Of a stretch of DNA of 64,000 bases, positions 9,751 to 17,900 are shown in pieces. The translations under genes were made by a program, and so were the position numbers. The notes beneath the pieces were generated by a model. The model did no database searches. It saw only the letters and a program-made list of their open reading frames with translations, and was not told the origin of the DNA. The stretch is from Nakamurella lactea DSM 19367 (GTDB lineage: Bacteria; Actinomycetota; Actinomycetes; Mycobacteriales; Nakamurellaceae), in NCBI RefSeq assembly GCF_000426645.1, contig NZ_AUFT01000011.1, positions 1-64,000 of the forward strand, given 5' to 3'. The number at the start of each line of letters is the position of its first letter. Positions within the stretch are counted from its first letter, which is position 1.

Positions 9751-10776
9751 ATGGCAGCCTTTGACGAGCCCCTAGAAGTTGGCGGTATCGGTGACGAGGA
9801 TCTGACTACGACTCCTTCCGACGACGACGATTTCCCTGGTGGAGACGACGACGTCCCGCTGCCGATGGTGGTGGCGTGGGAGGGCTTGGACGCCAGCAGC
9901 TACGACGGACAGCTCCGTGAGTTGGACCGGTGGGTTCGGTGGCTGTGTGAAACGTACGTCGTCGATGCTGCGGCGCTCCCGAACTGCTGGTTCCTCCACA
10001 CTGATCTTCGCGAGGAGTTGGGACACCTCCGGACAGGATGGTCGATGACCCGTCATCCGCAAGCCGGCGTGGGCGCGATCGGTCTGGACTGGGACCGGCA
10101 TCGGGATGCGACGCTCGTCCGTTGCAAGTCCATGACGTCGGCGGCGGGCTGCAGTCCCAGCGTTGGGCACCGCGACCGCAAGCCGCGGCAGTGGCCGGCC
10201 GAACAAGTCGAGCTGTTGGCCGATCACGTCCGGCAGCAGCGGGAAACGCGTGATTCCGCCGGAATCAGCGCGGCTGCGGAGCGCGCCGTATTGGCGGTAC
10301 TCGCGTCGGCCGAGCTGCGCGATGTGGCATCGGCTGAGGCTCTCGCCGACTCGGCTGCCGACCCGGCCCGCCCCACGCCGGCGGAACGAGTCCGTGCGAT
10401 CGAGTTGGTAACTCGATCCGCCAACGCCGCCGTCGAGGACGCCGAAGAGCAGGCCAAGAAAGCTCTGCGCGCTCGTCGCGACCTGCTGGCCGCGTCCACG
10501 GACGAGGATGTTCTCGATGCGGCGCGAGATGGACTCGCGGATGCCATCGCTGCCCTGGTAGTGGCCGCAGGACGGGCCGAAGACGCGCGCACCGTGGTGG
10601 CCGACCCTGCCTTGGTCCATTTGTGGGTGGAGCAGCTTGAGCAGGTCAGCTCTGCCTCGGCAGCCGTGGATGCAGCAGTTGGGCGTTCCTCGGCCGCAGA
10701 TGGTGGTTCGGCGGCCGCGGTCCTGGCTAGGCACCAGGACGCGACACGGCTGTTGAACAACCCACCGCCGGAGTAG
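9751..10776 (+). CDS. Conjugative-element hypothetical protein, acidic N-terminus and long helical tail
   Basis: A 341-residue soluble protein. The first ~40 residues are Asp-rich. A compact domain follows (about 45-110) with RWVRWLCETY, then LPNCWFLHTDLREEL and HLRTGW. I associate this layout with accessory proteins of actinobacterial plasmids and conjugative elements, where the W/C/H-containing block recurs. From about 165 on it is an Ala/Glu/Arg-rich helical region, likely coiled coil. No catalytic motif is visible. A similarly long frame on the opposite strand is a shadow. One of the element's 17-bp palindromes lies inside this gene at 10251. Confidence 0.7.
   Translation: MAAFDEPLEVGGIGDEDLTTTPSDDDDFPGGDDDVPLPMVVAWEGLDASSYDGQLRELDRWVRWLCETYVVDAAALPNCWFLHTDLREELGHLRTGWSMTRHPQAGVGAIGLDWDRHRDATLVRCKSMTSAAGCSPSVGHRDRKPRQWPAEQVELLADHVRQQRETRDSAGISAAAERAVLAVLASAELRDVASAEALADSAADPARPTPAERVRAIELVTRSANAAVEDAEEQAKKALRARRDLLAASTDEDVLDAARDGLADAIAALVVAAGRAEDARTVVADPALVHLWVEQLEQVSSASAAVDAAVGRSSAADGGSAAAVLARHQDATRLLNNPPPE
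10251..10267. repeat. Element palindrome copy 1, TGATTCCGCCGGAATCA
   Basis: Perfect 8-bp arms around one central base. It lies inside the 9751-10776 coding region. Same motif as the copies at 14708, 26679, 32333, 32843, 35415 and 39878. Confidence 0.8.
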
Positions 10777-10810
10777 CGATGATCATAAGGGGTTGCTGTT
10801 ATCGGCCCGA

Positions 10811-11173
10811 TCACGCGTGGCGCATGGCGGCGATGATTCCGACGGAGGCCGCTCGGCGGCCGATGCTGCGCCATTGTTTGGACGCGTCATAGACGTCGTG
10901 AAGTCGCCGATGATGCAGTTGGCACAGCGGGGTCAGGTCGTCGTAGTCCTCGTGTCCGAGGCGGGTGTACTCGTGGTGGTGCAGCTCAAGGCCGTCGCAC
11001 GTGCCGCAGACTGCGCAGGCCGGGTCGGTGTCGGTGTCGGTGCGCTGTCGATGTTCGCGGAACCACCGGGCTCGGCGGCGCAGCCAGGCGGCGGAAGCCA
11101 TGTAGTCGGCGTAGGCGGCTCGACTGGCGAGCCGTTGTGGTGTCCAGCGGGCACCGGTTCGGGGTGTGCGCAC
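10811..11173 (-). CDS. HNH-type nuclease-like protein
   Basis: A 120-residue protein. The core has a CxxC zinc pair (CAVCGTC, with the second pair of ligands further on), followed by the signature LELHHHEYTRLGHEDYDDLTPLCQLHHRRLH. The paired histidines, the conserved Asp/Asn-position residue and the C-terminal HH are as expected for an HNH or treble-clef nuclease. Such small HNH proteins are common at the ends of mobile-element operons, as nicking enzymes or packaging nucleases. The start is GTG, three bases after the stop of the upstream gene, so it is the last gene of the coupled minus-strand series below the coupling protein. Confidence 0.75.
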   Translation of the reverse strand: MRTPRTGARWTPQRLASRAAYADYMASAAWLRRRARWFREHRQRTDTDTDPACAVCGTCDGLELHHHEYTRLGHEDYDDLTPLCQLHHRRLHDVYDASKQWRSIGRRAASVGIIAAMRHA

Positions 11174-11176
11174 TGG

Positions 11177-11503
11177 TCATTCACCGCTGTCCGGTTCGAG
11201 CGGGGTGGTGCCGGCGGTGAGTTCGTAGACGGCAGTGTCGATGGCGATTTCGCGGGGCATGCCGGCCCAGCGTGACCCGGGCAGCGATCGTTCGGCGACG
11301 AGCTGGAGTGTGCGTGTTGCGCACCGCTGGCAGAGAGCGATGACGTCCTCGTAGATCATCGGTGGACCCGCTGGGGTGCGGCGGACCATCACCAGGTCGT
11401 CGGGCATATCGCAGATCTGGCAGGCCGGTGGATCGGCGTTGCGCATGTCCCACTGCGCCCGCCACCATCGTCTGAGCCAGTCTTCCCAGTCGCTGTCGCT
11501 CAC
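11177..11503 (-). CDS. Small zinc-ribbon-like protein of the transfer operon
   Basis: A 108-residue protein with two Cys pairs, CQIC near residues 28-31 and C-x-x-C (CQRC) near 58-61, typical of a four-cysteine zinc knuckle. The N-terminus is Trp-rich (WEDWLRRWWRAQW). No catalytic motif is seen. It starts at a GTG overlapping the stop of the coupling-protein gene (GTGA) and is followed three bases later by the HNH gene. The context suggests an accessory DNA-processing protein. Confidence 0.55.
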   Translation of the reverse strand: MSDSDWEDWLRRWWRAQWDMRNADPPACQICDMPDDLVMVRRTPAGPPMIYEDVIALCQRCATRTLQLVAERSLPGSRWAGMPREIAIDTAVYELTAGTTPLEPDSGE

Positions 11504-13326
11504 TCGTCAACGACAGCCGGCTCGGCGCCACCAGCCATCAGCGCGACCCGCGCGGCGGCCTGTGCGGCGATGACCGCTTCCCAGCGAGCGCGGTGTTCCT
11601 CGAGTTCGGCCGCTTCCGGCCGCCGGAAGTAGGGGGTCATGGTGACCAGCGCCGGTGGGTTGCCCTTGAACAGCATCAGGCCGAGGCCTTCGGGGATGCC
11701 GCGGATCTCGCCGGCATCCAACACCGGGCGCAGCCGCACGGTCGAGGACACCGTGTGTTGGGAGACACCGGACCGGGACGTGGACCACGTCTCCTCGTCG
11801 CGTTCGCCGGTAAGCAGCATCAGATCCCGCAGCGTGTCACCGGACTTCACGCCGCCAAGGACCATGGTGATGGTGGCGGCGCCCCACATGGCAGCAGCGA
11901 TGTCCTTGCCCCACTTGGCTTCCACCTGGGCGACGTCCTGGAAGACGACGAAGGTGACGATGCCGGAGCCGCCGAATCCGGAGATGTATTCGGGCAGGTC
12001 CGGCAGCGGTGAGAAGTTCGCGATCTCGTCGAGCATCAGGCTCAGCGGCGGGTCCAGGCGCCCGCCGGGTGAGGCGTCGCCGAGCATTTTCGCGATCCGG
12101 GTGACGTCGGCGATCAGCGCCGAAAGCATCCGGCCGGCCGGGTCGTTGTCCCGGGCGAGCAGGTACAGGGTGCCGGATCGGCGGAGGAAGTCGACGATGT
12201 CGAAGTTCTGTCCGGGCTTCGGCTCGAACCGTTTCCGCACCGCGGCAACGTCCAGGCCGGCCATCGCGACTCGCACTCCGGACCAGGTGTTGTCGCGCAT
12301 CCGGTCGTCGCCGTTGATGACGCCGGCGAGCATGCCGGCCCATTCAGGTTCGGCGCGGTCGTCGTTCTCCAGGATGTCGATGGCGGGCCGGGCGGTGTCC
12401 GGGGTCAGGGACCAGCGCCAGAACTCGTGGATGGTCCGATTGTCCAGGGCCGCGGCGTGCAGCAGTGACTTGAGGACCTCCTCGGTCTTCGCCTCCCAGA
12501 AGGAGCCGTTCTCCACGCCTCTGGAGGTGCCCGCCGCCAGCACGTGCGCCCGGGCGGTCGCGGTGTCGCCGTCGACGCAGCCGCGGATCGGCGACCAAGC
12601 GATGACCGAGGGCAGCCCGGTGACGGAGCCGTCCGCTGCCAGCACCGCGACCGGCCCTTTGCGCCGTCGGACTTCGTAGGTGGGGGTGAGGACATCGGGA
12701 CGGATGGACGTCACGATCAGGGCGCCGGGTGCGTCCAGGATCCGGGGAACCACGATGTAAGCAGTCTTGCCGGCGCCAGACGGGCCGAGGATCACCACGG
12801 CGTCGCGGACCGAAGTCCACACCGGCTGGTCGGCGGCATCGCCCCAGCACCACCCGTAGTGCCCGGGGTCGAAGGAGCCTGCGGCCGTGTGCGTCGCCGG
12901 GCGCAGAGACTGGGCCCGCTGCTGGAGCGCCTGGGTGCCCATCCGCTCGCGGATGTCGCGGGCTTGGGCCATGCCGGGCCGTTTGGCGAGTTCACTGGGC
13001 TTGTTCCGCGGCCGGTCATCGAACTTGGCGCGGATCCACAGGAAACCGGCGATGGCCCCGGCGAGCAGCACGACGGTGACGGTGCCGGCGATGGCCCAGT
13101 ACACGCCGGAGGAGGGCATCGGTGTGTCCCACGCGTTCTCGGGTCCGCCAAGGGCGGCCAGCCCGGACAGGATGCTGCCGCTGGCCGGCCCGTGGCCGGT
13201 GAGCAGGCTCGTCGCCTGCCCGCCGGCCCACAACGACAACACCGTGAGAGCGATGAACACCAGCAGTGCCAGCAGCGCGGCCTGCTGACCGTCGGCGAGC
13301 GGCTCGGTTTTATGGTCGCGGCGCAT
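11500..13326 (-). CDS. Type IV coupling protein (VirD4/TraG/TraD family)
   Basis: ATPase that docks the transferred DNA-protein complex to the conjugation channel. It has 608 residues with two N-terminal membrane segments (about 17-34 and 76-98). A large cytosolic motor follows, with Walker A GPSGAGKT at 181-188 and Walker B LSLMLDEIAN at about 429-437, followed by the TraG/TraD C-terminal block (SGFGGSGIVTFVVFQDVAQ). All core motifs are intact. Its stop overlaps the start of the zinc-ribbon gene, and its start overlaps the stop of the upstream gene (TGATG). It marks the region as a DNA-transfer module; I see no relaxase partner in this window. Confidence 0.93.
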   Translation of the reverse strand: MRRDHKTEPLADGQQAALLALLVFIALTVLSLWAGGQATSLLTGHGPASGSILSGLAALGGPENAWDTPMPSSGVYWAIAGTVTVVLLAGAIAGFLWIRAKFDDRPRNKPSELAKRPGMAQARDIRERMGTQALQQRAQSLRPATHTAAGSFDPGHYGWCWGDAADQPVWTSVRDAVVILGPSGAGKTAYIVVPRILDAPGALIVTSIRPDVLTPTYEVRRRKGPVAVLAADGSVTGLPSVIAWSPIRGCVDGDTATARAHVLAAGTSRGVENGSFWEAKTEEVLKSLLHAAALDNRTIHEFWRWSLTPDTARPAIDILENDDRAEPEWAGMLAGVINGDDRMRDNTWSGVRVAMAGLDVAAVRKRFEPKPGQNFDIVDFLRRSGTLYLLARDNDPAGRMLSALIADVTRIAKMLGDASPGGRLDPPLSLMLDEIANFSPLPDLPEYISGFGGSGIVTFVVFQDVAQVEAKWGKDIAAAMWGAATITMVLGGVKSGDTLRDLMLLTGERDEETWSTSRSGVSQHTVSSTVRLRPVLDAGEIRGIPEGLGLMLFKGNPPALVTMTPYFRRPEAAELEEHRARWEAVIAAQAAARVALMAGGAEPAVVDE

Positions 13327-14252
13327 CAGGTCTCACTCCTGGTGGACGTGGGGTCGGACAGCCTCGGCGCCGGGATCCGGCCGTCACCGGTCGAGGCGAG
13401 GGTCAGCAGACCGCCGTTCCAAGGGGGACGGCCGAGCATGCCGAGCAGGGTCTGCAGTAGTTCGCTGATCGAGTGCAGGGTCCGGGCACCGAGGGCGGCC
13501 GATTGTGCCCAGTCCAGTGGCTGCACGGCGACGGCGAACGCGGCCGCGATGTCGTCCGGAGTGCCGGCGGGCAGCAGCGGCAGCGTCACCCGGTGCGCGG
13601 CCAGGACTGCCCAGGCCGCGGCGGCGGCTACCGCCGTCGCGGGGGCCGGTCGGACCTGCGGGAGCCCGACAAGAACCGGGGCCGGGCAGTGCTCGGGATC
13701 CCCAACGCCGGACGCGAGCAGTTGCAGTGCGGTGCGGGTGATGATCTCGAAGGGCTGCGCGGAGCGGGGGAGCAGCACGGACTCGATGCGGGCGGCCTCG
13801 CGGGCACGCTCGACGAGCTGCCCGGCCACATACGGCCGCGGATCGGGCGCGTGGGTGGCCTCGATCCAAACCTGACTGCCGGCGAGATCGCCAGGGGTTC
13901 GGCGGCGCCAGGACCGCAGCCCGCCCGGGGCTCCGGCGCCGCGCGGCATCGCCGGCCGAGCGGGCCCGTGGCTGCGCGTCAGGGTGATTGAAGGAGTGAG
14001 CCAGTCGATCGGTCCGGCTGCCGGGGTGTGTCCGATCAACGACCAGACGTCCGCAGTCGCGGCGACCGCGAACTCGCCCCGGCCGAGCTGGCGGAGGGCA
14101 GGCTGGGCGAGCAGCACGTTCCACCAGGGCCAGCCGTATTGGCGGCCCAAGCCGGCCACTACATCCGCGATCCCGTCGCGGTCGGCTGTGATGGTGCCGG
14201 CCGTCCATCGGGTCACGGCGTGGATCAGCTCGCCGTTGCGGGTACCGGTCAC
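13326..14252 (-). CDS. Conjugative-element hypothetical protein upstream of the coupling protein
   Basis: About 308 residues, no membrane segment and no motif I recognise. The N-terminus (ELIHAVTRWTAGTITADRDG) and the WPWWNVLLAQPALRQL block look like a globular domain; the rest is Ala/Pro/Arg-rich. I place the start at GTG 14252, which overlaps the TGA of the preceding gene (GTGA); an earlier GTG at 14261 is possible. Coupled directly to the coupling-protein gene, so probably an accessory transfer protein. Confidence 0.6.
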   Translation of the reverse strand: MTGTRNGELIHAVTRWTAGTITADRDGIADVVAGLGRQYGWPWWNVLLAQPALRQLGRGEFAVAATADVWSLIGHTPAAGPIDWLTPSITLTRSHGPARPAMPRGAGAPGGLRSWRRRTPGDLAGSQVWIEATHAPDPRPYVAGQLVERAREAARIESVLLPRSAQPFEIITRTALQLLASGVGDPEHCPAPVLVGLPQVRPAPATAVAAAAAWAVLAAHRVTLPLLPAGTPDDIAAAFAVAVQPLDWAQSAALGARTLHSISELLQTLLGMLGRPPWNGGLLTLASTGDGRIPAPRLSDPTSTRSET

Positions 14253-14566
14253 CGGGCCCACCCGCGATCCGTGTCCAGCTCGATGCTGCCGCGATCGGCC
14301 ACGGCCTCCGGGTCGTGCTGGTGGATGCGATGGAGTTCCACGGCCGGCCGGCAGGCGAATTCGAAGCTGATGGTCGAGCGCCGTCCGCTGGAGCCCACCA
14401 ACACGACAAGCGGATCGCCCTCGGAATCGGCCTGGATCGCTACTACCGAGCCCATGCCGTCGCGGTCAGGCCCGCTGACCTGAAGCTGATCACCTGGGTG
14501 CAGCTGCAACATCTGCCGTCGGACAGCGGCGTGCAGGGCGCTGTCCGATGCGCCCGGGCCGGTCAC
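14249..14566 (-). CDS. Small hypothetical protein of the transfer operon
   Basis: A 105-residue beta-rich protein (LHPGDQLQVSG, then alternating hydrophobic residues around VVAIQADSEGDPLVVLVG). No family recognised. The GTG start at 14566 is favoured because GGAGG lies six bases upstream. It overlaps the next gene's start. Confidence 0.55.
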   Translation of the reverse strand: MTGPGASDSALHAAVRRQMLQLHPGDQLQVSGPDRDGMGSVVAIQADSEGDPLVVLVGSSGRRSTISFEFACRPAVELHRIHQHDPEAVADRGSIELDTDRGWAR

Positions 14567-14707
14567 CGCTGTCCTCCAACCACTCCCAGGTCGACCGGGA
14601 GGAACGCACGGTGCCAAGCCTGGACCGTCGAGAAGTCGTGTGTCATACCCGCTACTGGGTACGGCCCGCGGCAGTTAGCGCGCTGGCTGCACTGTCTCGG
14701 ATGGTGG

Positions 14708-14724
14708 TGATTCCGGCGGAATCA
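14708..14724. repeat. Element palindrome copy 2, TGATTCCGGCGGAATCA
   Basis: Perfect 8-bp arms around one central base. It lies between two minus-strand genes, two bases past the stop of the 14726-15100 gene. Confidence 0.8.
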
Positions 14725-14725
14725 G

Positions 14726-15100
14726 CTACCAGTCCAGTGACCCGGCCCGCAGCTTGCGTAGCTCCTTGCGCTGCTCGGCGAGATCCAGGTCGGCCAGCGC
14801 CTGCCGGGTGTAAGCCAGTTCCCGCACAGGGTCGCAGACTCCTGCGTATCCGTCCGGTTCGGGCCAGTACGCGACCGCCGAGCCGGGTGCAGGCGACGCC
14901 CACCGCGGCTGCACGGGTAGCCGGGCGGCTTGTTCGCGCAGCTGTTGTTCGGCGCGGACCTGCCGGTAGTACAGGTCAGCGCGGGTTGCCTGGGTTTCGT
15001 ACTTGGCTCGGTCCCCCGCGATCGCCAGGGCGCCGATCAGCGCGATGATCCCGAACACCACCAGGACCACGATGACGCCGGGCAGATCACTGCCGCTCAT
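14726..15100 (-). CDS. Small single-pass membrane protein of the transfer region
   Basis: 124 residues. One N-terminal membrane helix (about 7-28, PGVIVVLVVFGIIALIGALAI), then a charged helical segment with many Arg, Gln and Glu residues (about 30-60) and an Arg/Lys-rich end. No known family. GGGAAGGGAG upstream supports the ATG start. Topology suggests a channel-associated accessory protein. Confidence 0.6.
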   Translation of the reverse strand: MSGSDLPGVIVVLVVFGIIALIGALAIAGDRAKYETQATRADLYYRQVRAEQQLREQAARLPVQPRWASPAPGSAVAYWPEPDGYAGVCDPVRELAYTRQALADLDLAEQRKELRKLRAGSLDW

Positions 15101-15405
15101 CTCGGTCTCCCTTCCCGCGTTGGTGCGGGCTGTGAGCGCACCGTATCGGCGGGGTACGACAATCGGCGGTTAAGCTGGAGGACGATCGATCATCTGAACC
15201 TCAGCCCGCTGAGTGACGTGGGTCGATCTGTGTGCCAGAACGGCGAAAACGCAATCGCTACGCTGCGGTGCCTCATGCCACGGCGATAACCGCATCGATC
15301 ACGGAATCTGGAGTACGGGCTTTCCGGTATCACGCCCAATTGTCGCGGCAAAGTTCCTGGAAATAAGGTGGGTGGCGCTTTGGGATCTGACAGTCGTAGC
15401 GAAGT
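15101..15405. other. Intergenic, no gene seen
   Basis: About 305 bp between two minus-strand genes. It holds the ribosome site of the membrane-protein gene and, near 15114-15129, a short inverted repeat CCCGC...GCGGG. Likely the promoter region for the 15100-to-10811 gene run. Frames here lack ribosome sites. Confidence 0.35.
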
Positions 15406-16167
15406 TCAGTTTCCGACCGGGCTGCACATGACGCGCGCAGATGCCCAAATGACCGGTGTACCAGGTACTCCCGCTGGGGTGTCGCAGCGCAGCAGGTCCG
15501 GCGACTGGACGTCGTTATACGACGTCGTGTCGAGCGACACCGGATCCAAGTATGCCTCAATGAGGTATCCGTCTGGTTTGGCTGCAGCTTCGGCGATCAC
15601 AGGTGCGAGGTTTTCGGGCACTCCCCAGCGCAGTTGCCAGGTAGGCGACTCGATAACGATGGCCTCGCTCGATGAGCCTGGGGACACGGTTCCATCCTCC
15701 CAACTGATCATGAGGACATCAGCCGAGCAGCCTCCACGCTCAAGTTGTGCATATGGGTGGTACTGGAAGAGTTCACCTTTCAGGGCTCCATCGGCTGTAC
15801 AGATCTCCGACCCCTTCTTCCACAGTGCCTTAACAACGAGCTGCGGTAGTTCGTCGCCAGGTAGGTTCCGCTGTTCGTCGGTGTTGGTGAGGGTTGCCGT
15901 CCCGCCGAAATGCTGCTTGGAGACATCGGCCGTACCTGGACGCGCGTCGGCCAGCGAAGTCGAGGGGCCGCCGGTCATCGAAACAGCAAACTTCAAGTCG
16001 AACGTGTAGCCGCTTTGCATTGTGAGGGCAGCGACGTTGCCCATCACGACGGGCGGAGCAGCGACACGCATCGCCTGTCCAGTTGAAGTCCCGTTTGAAC
16101 AACCCGTCAGGACCACCACTGCTGCAACTGCTACAGCCAGCGCGACGACCCGCCCCACACCGTCCAC
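15406..16167 (-). CDS. Secreted lipoprotein, unknown function
   Basis: 253 residues with a lipoprotein signal: a hydrophobic stretch (VVALAVAVAAVVV) ending in the lipobox LTGC, with the modified Cys at about residue 23. The mature domain is beta-rich with two further cysteines (EICTAD and RGGCSAD) and a C-terminal RCDTP/VMCSP pair. This suggests an extracytoplasmic disulfide-bonded fold. No family recognised. I choose GTG 16167 because TAGGAGCGATA lies directly upstream. The IS21-family element is inserted less than 100 bp upstream of this start and may have cut it off from its native promoter. Confidence 0.6.
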   Translation of the reverse strand: MDGVGRVVALAVAVAAVVVLTGCSNGTSTGQAMRVAAPPVVMGNVAALTMQSGYTFDLKFAVSMTGGPSTSLADARPGTADVSKQHFGGTATLTNTDEQRNLPGDELPQLVVKALWKKGSEICTADGALKGELFQYHPYAQLERGGCSADVLMISWEDGTVSPGSSSEAIVIESPTWQLRWGVPENLAPVIAEAAAKPDGYLIEAYLDPVSLDTTSYNDVQSPDLLRCDTPAGVPGTPVIWASARVMCSPVGN

Positions 16168-16240
16168 TATCGCTCCTAATCCAAACTGAAGGTGACCCGG
16201 GTGATTGGACCACAACGGAGGCGATTGGATGGGTTTCGGG

Positions 16241-16252
16241 CACTGAAGTGAC
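16241..16252. repeat. 12-bp direct repeat flanking the IS21-family element, left copy
   Basis: CACTGAAGTGAC, found again at 20532-20543. Probably the target duplication, though longer than the 4-8 bp usual for IS21. Because the word is nearly palindromic it could instead be part of the terminal inverted repeat. Confidence 0.5.
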
Positions 16253-16263
16253 TCTGTCAACTC

Positions 16264-16298
16264 GATCTGGCCCCAGGGTGACGAGTTGATCTGGCCCC
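16264..16298 (+). repeat. Left-end terminal repeats of the IS21-family element
   Basis: Two copies of GATCTGGCCCC, 24 bases apart (16264-16274 and 16288-16298), pointing inward. Likely transposase binding sites. Confidence 0.6.
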
Positions 16299-16822
16299 GG
16301 TGGTGGATCGTCTATCCAGACGCCCGAGTGCTGCCGGGCAGACACTCGTCGGCAGACGGCCTGCAATGCTCGATGGCTTGTTCGTCAGTTGTTGATTGAG
16401 CTACGCCGGTCCGTGACCCCGACTGCTCGACGGCCGACTCTTTTGCTCCGCCCACTTGCCGCAGAAAGTGGGGCACAGAGCACTCCGCGGTGCGGTGTTC
16501 GACTACGGAAAGTGGTCGAATCAGCTTCTGGCCCATCGATGGTGCGTATGCGAGTGATAGGCGGTATGCGTGTTGTCTCCGTCACACTTCGCGCTGTAGA
16601 TTTCGTTCAGGCGGGGCAACTCATGTAAAGGGGGCGAGTCAGACCATTCGAGCGGTGACTGGCGCCGATGCCCACGGCAACTCATTCCGCGGCCGTCACC
16701 GAACCTGAAGTGCCCGAGCGCGCAGCGCACGAGCTGCACTCGGCGGGACAGAAGGGAACGGCTGCATGGAAAGAAGACGCGGTTCCACAGGTGTAACTGC
16801 ACAACCAGCGGGGGAGGTTCGC
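16299..16822. other. Non-coding stretch inside the IS21-family element
   Basis: About 520 bp between the left end and the first passenger gene. No frame has both a ribosome site and a sensible product. A minus-strand frame crossing it has shadow-like composition. It probably contains the promoter of the passenger genes. Confidence 0.35.
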
Positions 16823-17338
16823 ATGACGCGGCGGCGACCACGCAGACTCGGGCGCCGCGGGAGCGTCGTCGGCTTGATCGTCTTACTGCTGTTCGGGTTG
16901 GGAACGGGTGTGGCAGCTGCACACAACCCTCATCAGATCGCTCTGGTCTACGAAAGTGAACTGCCGTGCACTGAACTCCGCTCGGAGATCGGTCACGAGG
17001 ACGGGCAATCCAACATCTACCTTCGAGGCGACGTACAGGCATTGCGAGACAACGCATTCGGCGCGAACTGCACTGTCGACTGGACACGTCCGATCAACTA
17101 CATCAGAGTCGCGTACGTCCTGCAGAAGCAGAACATCAGCAACCCGTCGTCGTACTCGAACTGCATCACGTACAACTACGTGTACAGCCCCGTGCAGACC
17201 GACAACTACCGCATCTCGAACTTCGCCGGCGTCAGACCGTGCGGCGCAGGGTCGTACCGGACCCTGACCATCGGTGCGATCCGAAACGGCAACTCTTGGT
17301 ACGGCGGCGACCTCTCATCCACGAACCACCTATTCTGA
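16823..17338 (+). CDS. Small secreted protein, passenger of the IS element
   Basis: 171 residues. A classical signal peptide (Arg-rich start, then VVGLIVLLLFGLGTGVAAA) is followed by a ~138-residue mature domain. It has four cysteines (LPCTE, ANCTV, SNCIT, RPCGA), many Tyr and Asn residues, and an RGDVQ segment. It looks like a compact, disulfide-bonded extracellular beta protein; no family is recognised. ATG 16823 is preceded by GGGGGAGG. The next gene follows nine bases later, so the two form an operon. Confidence 0.65.
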   Translation: MTRRRPRRLGRRGSVVGLIVLLLFGLGTGVAAAHNPHQIALVYESELPCTELRSEIGHEDGQSNIYLRGDVQALRDNAFGANCTVDWTRPINYIRVAYVLQKQNISNPSSYSNCITYNYVYSPVQTDNYRISNFAGVRPCGAGSYRTLTIGAIRNGNSWYGGDLSSTNHLF

Positions 17339-17347
17339 TCGGGGACG

Positions 17348-17740
17348 ATGAACATGCAGATACGTGCTCTACACCTAGTAGTTGCCGGCGTCGTGATCGG
17401 CCTCGGCCTGTCTGGAGGCGTTGCGGTAGCCATGGCCAGCTCTACAGGTTCAGACGACTACGTGAACGAAGACGGCACCGTGGACATGAGCAAGATCCCG
17501 GACACGATGACCATGGTCGACGCCAACGGCGACATCGTCGTCGACAAGAACGGCAACCCAGTCCTCTTGGACGCGCGCCGGCTGCTTGACCCCACAGCGG
17601 ATGATCCGTTCAAGGATCGCTACCCGCAGGGGAAGGCGCTGACGCAGGTCGGCCCCGACGGGAAACGGGAGGTCGTGGGCCAAGAAGGTGTCCCGATCCC
17701 GCAAGCCGACCTCATCGAGGAATACGGCGTAACGAAGTAG
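17348..17740 (+). CDS. Small secreted or membrane-anchored protein, passenger of the IS element
   Basis: 130 residues. An N-terminal signal or anchor (LVVAGVVIGLGLSGGVAVAMA) is followed by an acidic polar region with two short repeats of the type MVDANGDIVVDKNGNPV. The rest (about 80-130) is charged and mostly polar. No family recognised. It directly follows the Cys-containing secreted protein and is closed by a strong terminator. Confidence 0.6.
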   Translation: MNMQIRALHLVVAGVVIGLGLSGGVAVAMASSTGSDDYVNEDGTVDMSKIPDTMTMVDANGDIVVDKNGNPVLLDARRLLDPTADDPFKDRYPQGKALTQVGPDGKREVVGQEGVPIPQADLIEEYGVTK

Positions 17741-17765
17741 CACCTCGCGCGCCGACACACCCAGC

Positions 17766-17813
17766 AACGCAGCGGTGGGCCTGCCAACAGCAAGGCCCCA
17801 CCGCTGCGTTTTG
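17766..17813 (+). terminator. Rho-independent terminator after the passenger operon
   Basis: Stem AACGCAGCGGTGGG (17766-17779) pairs perfectly with CCCACCGCTGCGTT (17797-17810), extended by CCT/AGG with one bulged base, and is followed by TT. It lies 25 bp past the last passenger stop. Confidence 0.85.
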
Positions 17814-17900
17814 TGGGGATCGGCAAGCTTCAGTGCGTAGGTCAAGGTTCGTGAAGCCTCTTCGAAGTGGTTGAGCTAAGGGCTATCGGACTGGAATCAG

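Noticed and set aside
1-10000. Left attachment site: second copy of the tRNA-Arg 3' end
   Set aside because: I looked for GGATTCGAACC-like sequence in this part and found none, so the left end is probably outside the window.
9772-10734. Long minus-strand open frame opposite the 9751 gene
   Set aside because: Composition is shadow-like, and the plus frame has typical Ala-rich helices and conserved-looking Trp/Cys blocks.
15368-16009. Plus-strand frame opposite the lipoprotein gene
   Set aside because: The minus frame has a lipobox and a good ribosome site.
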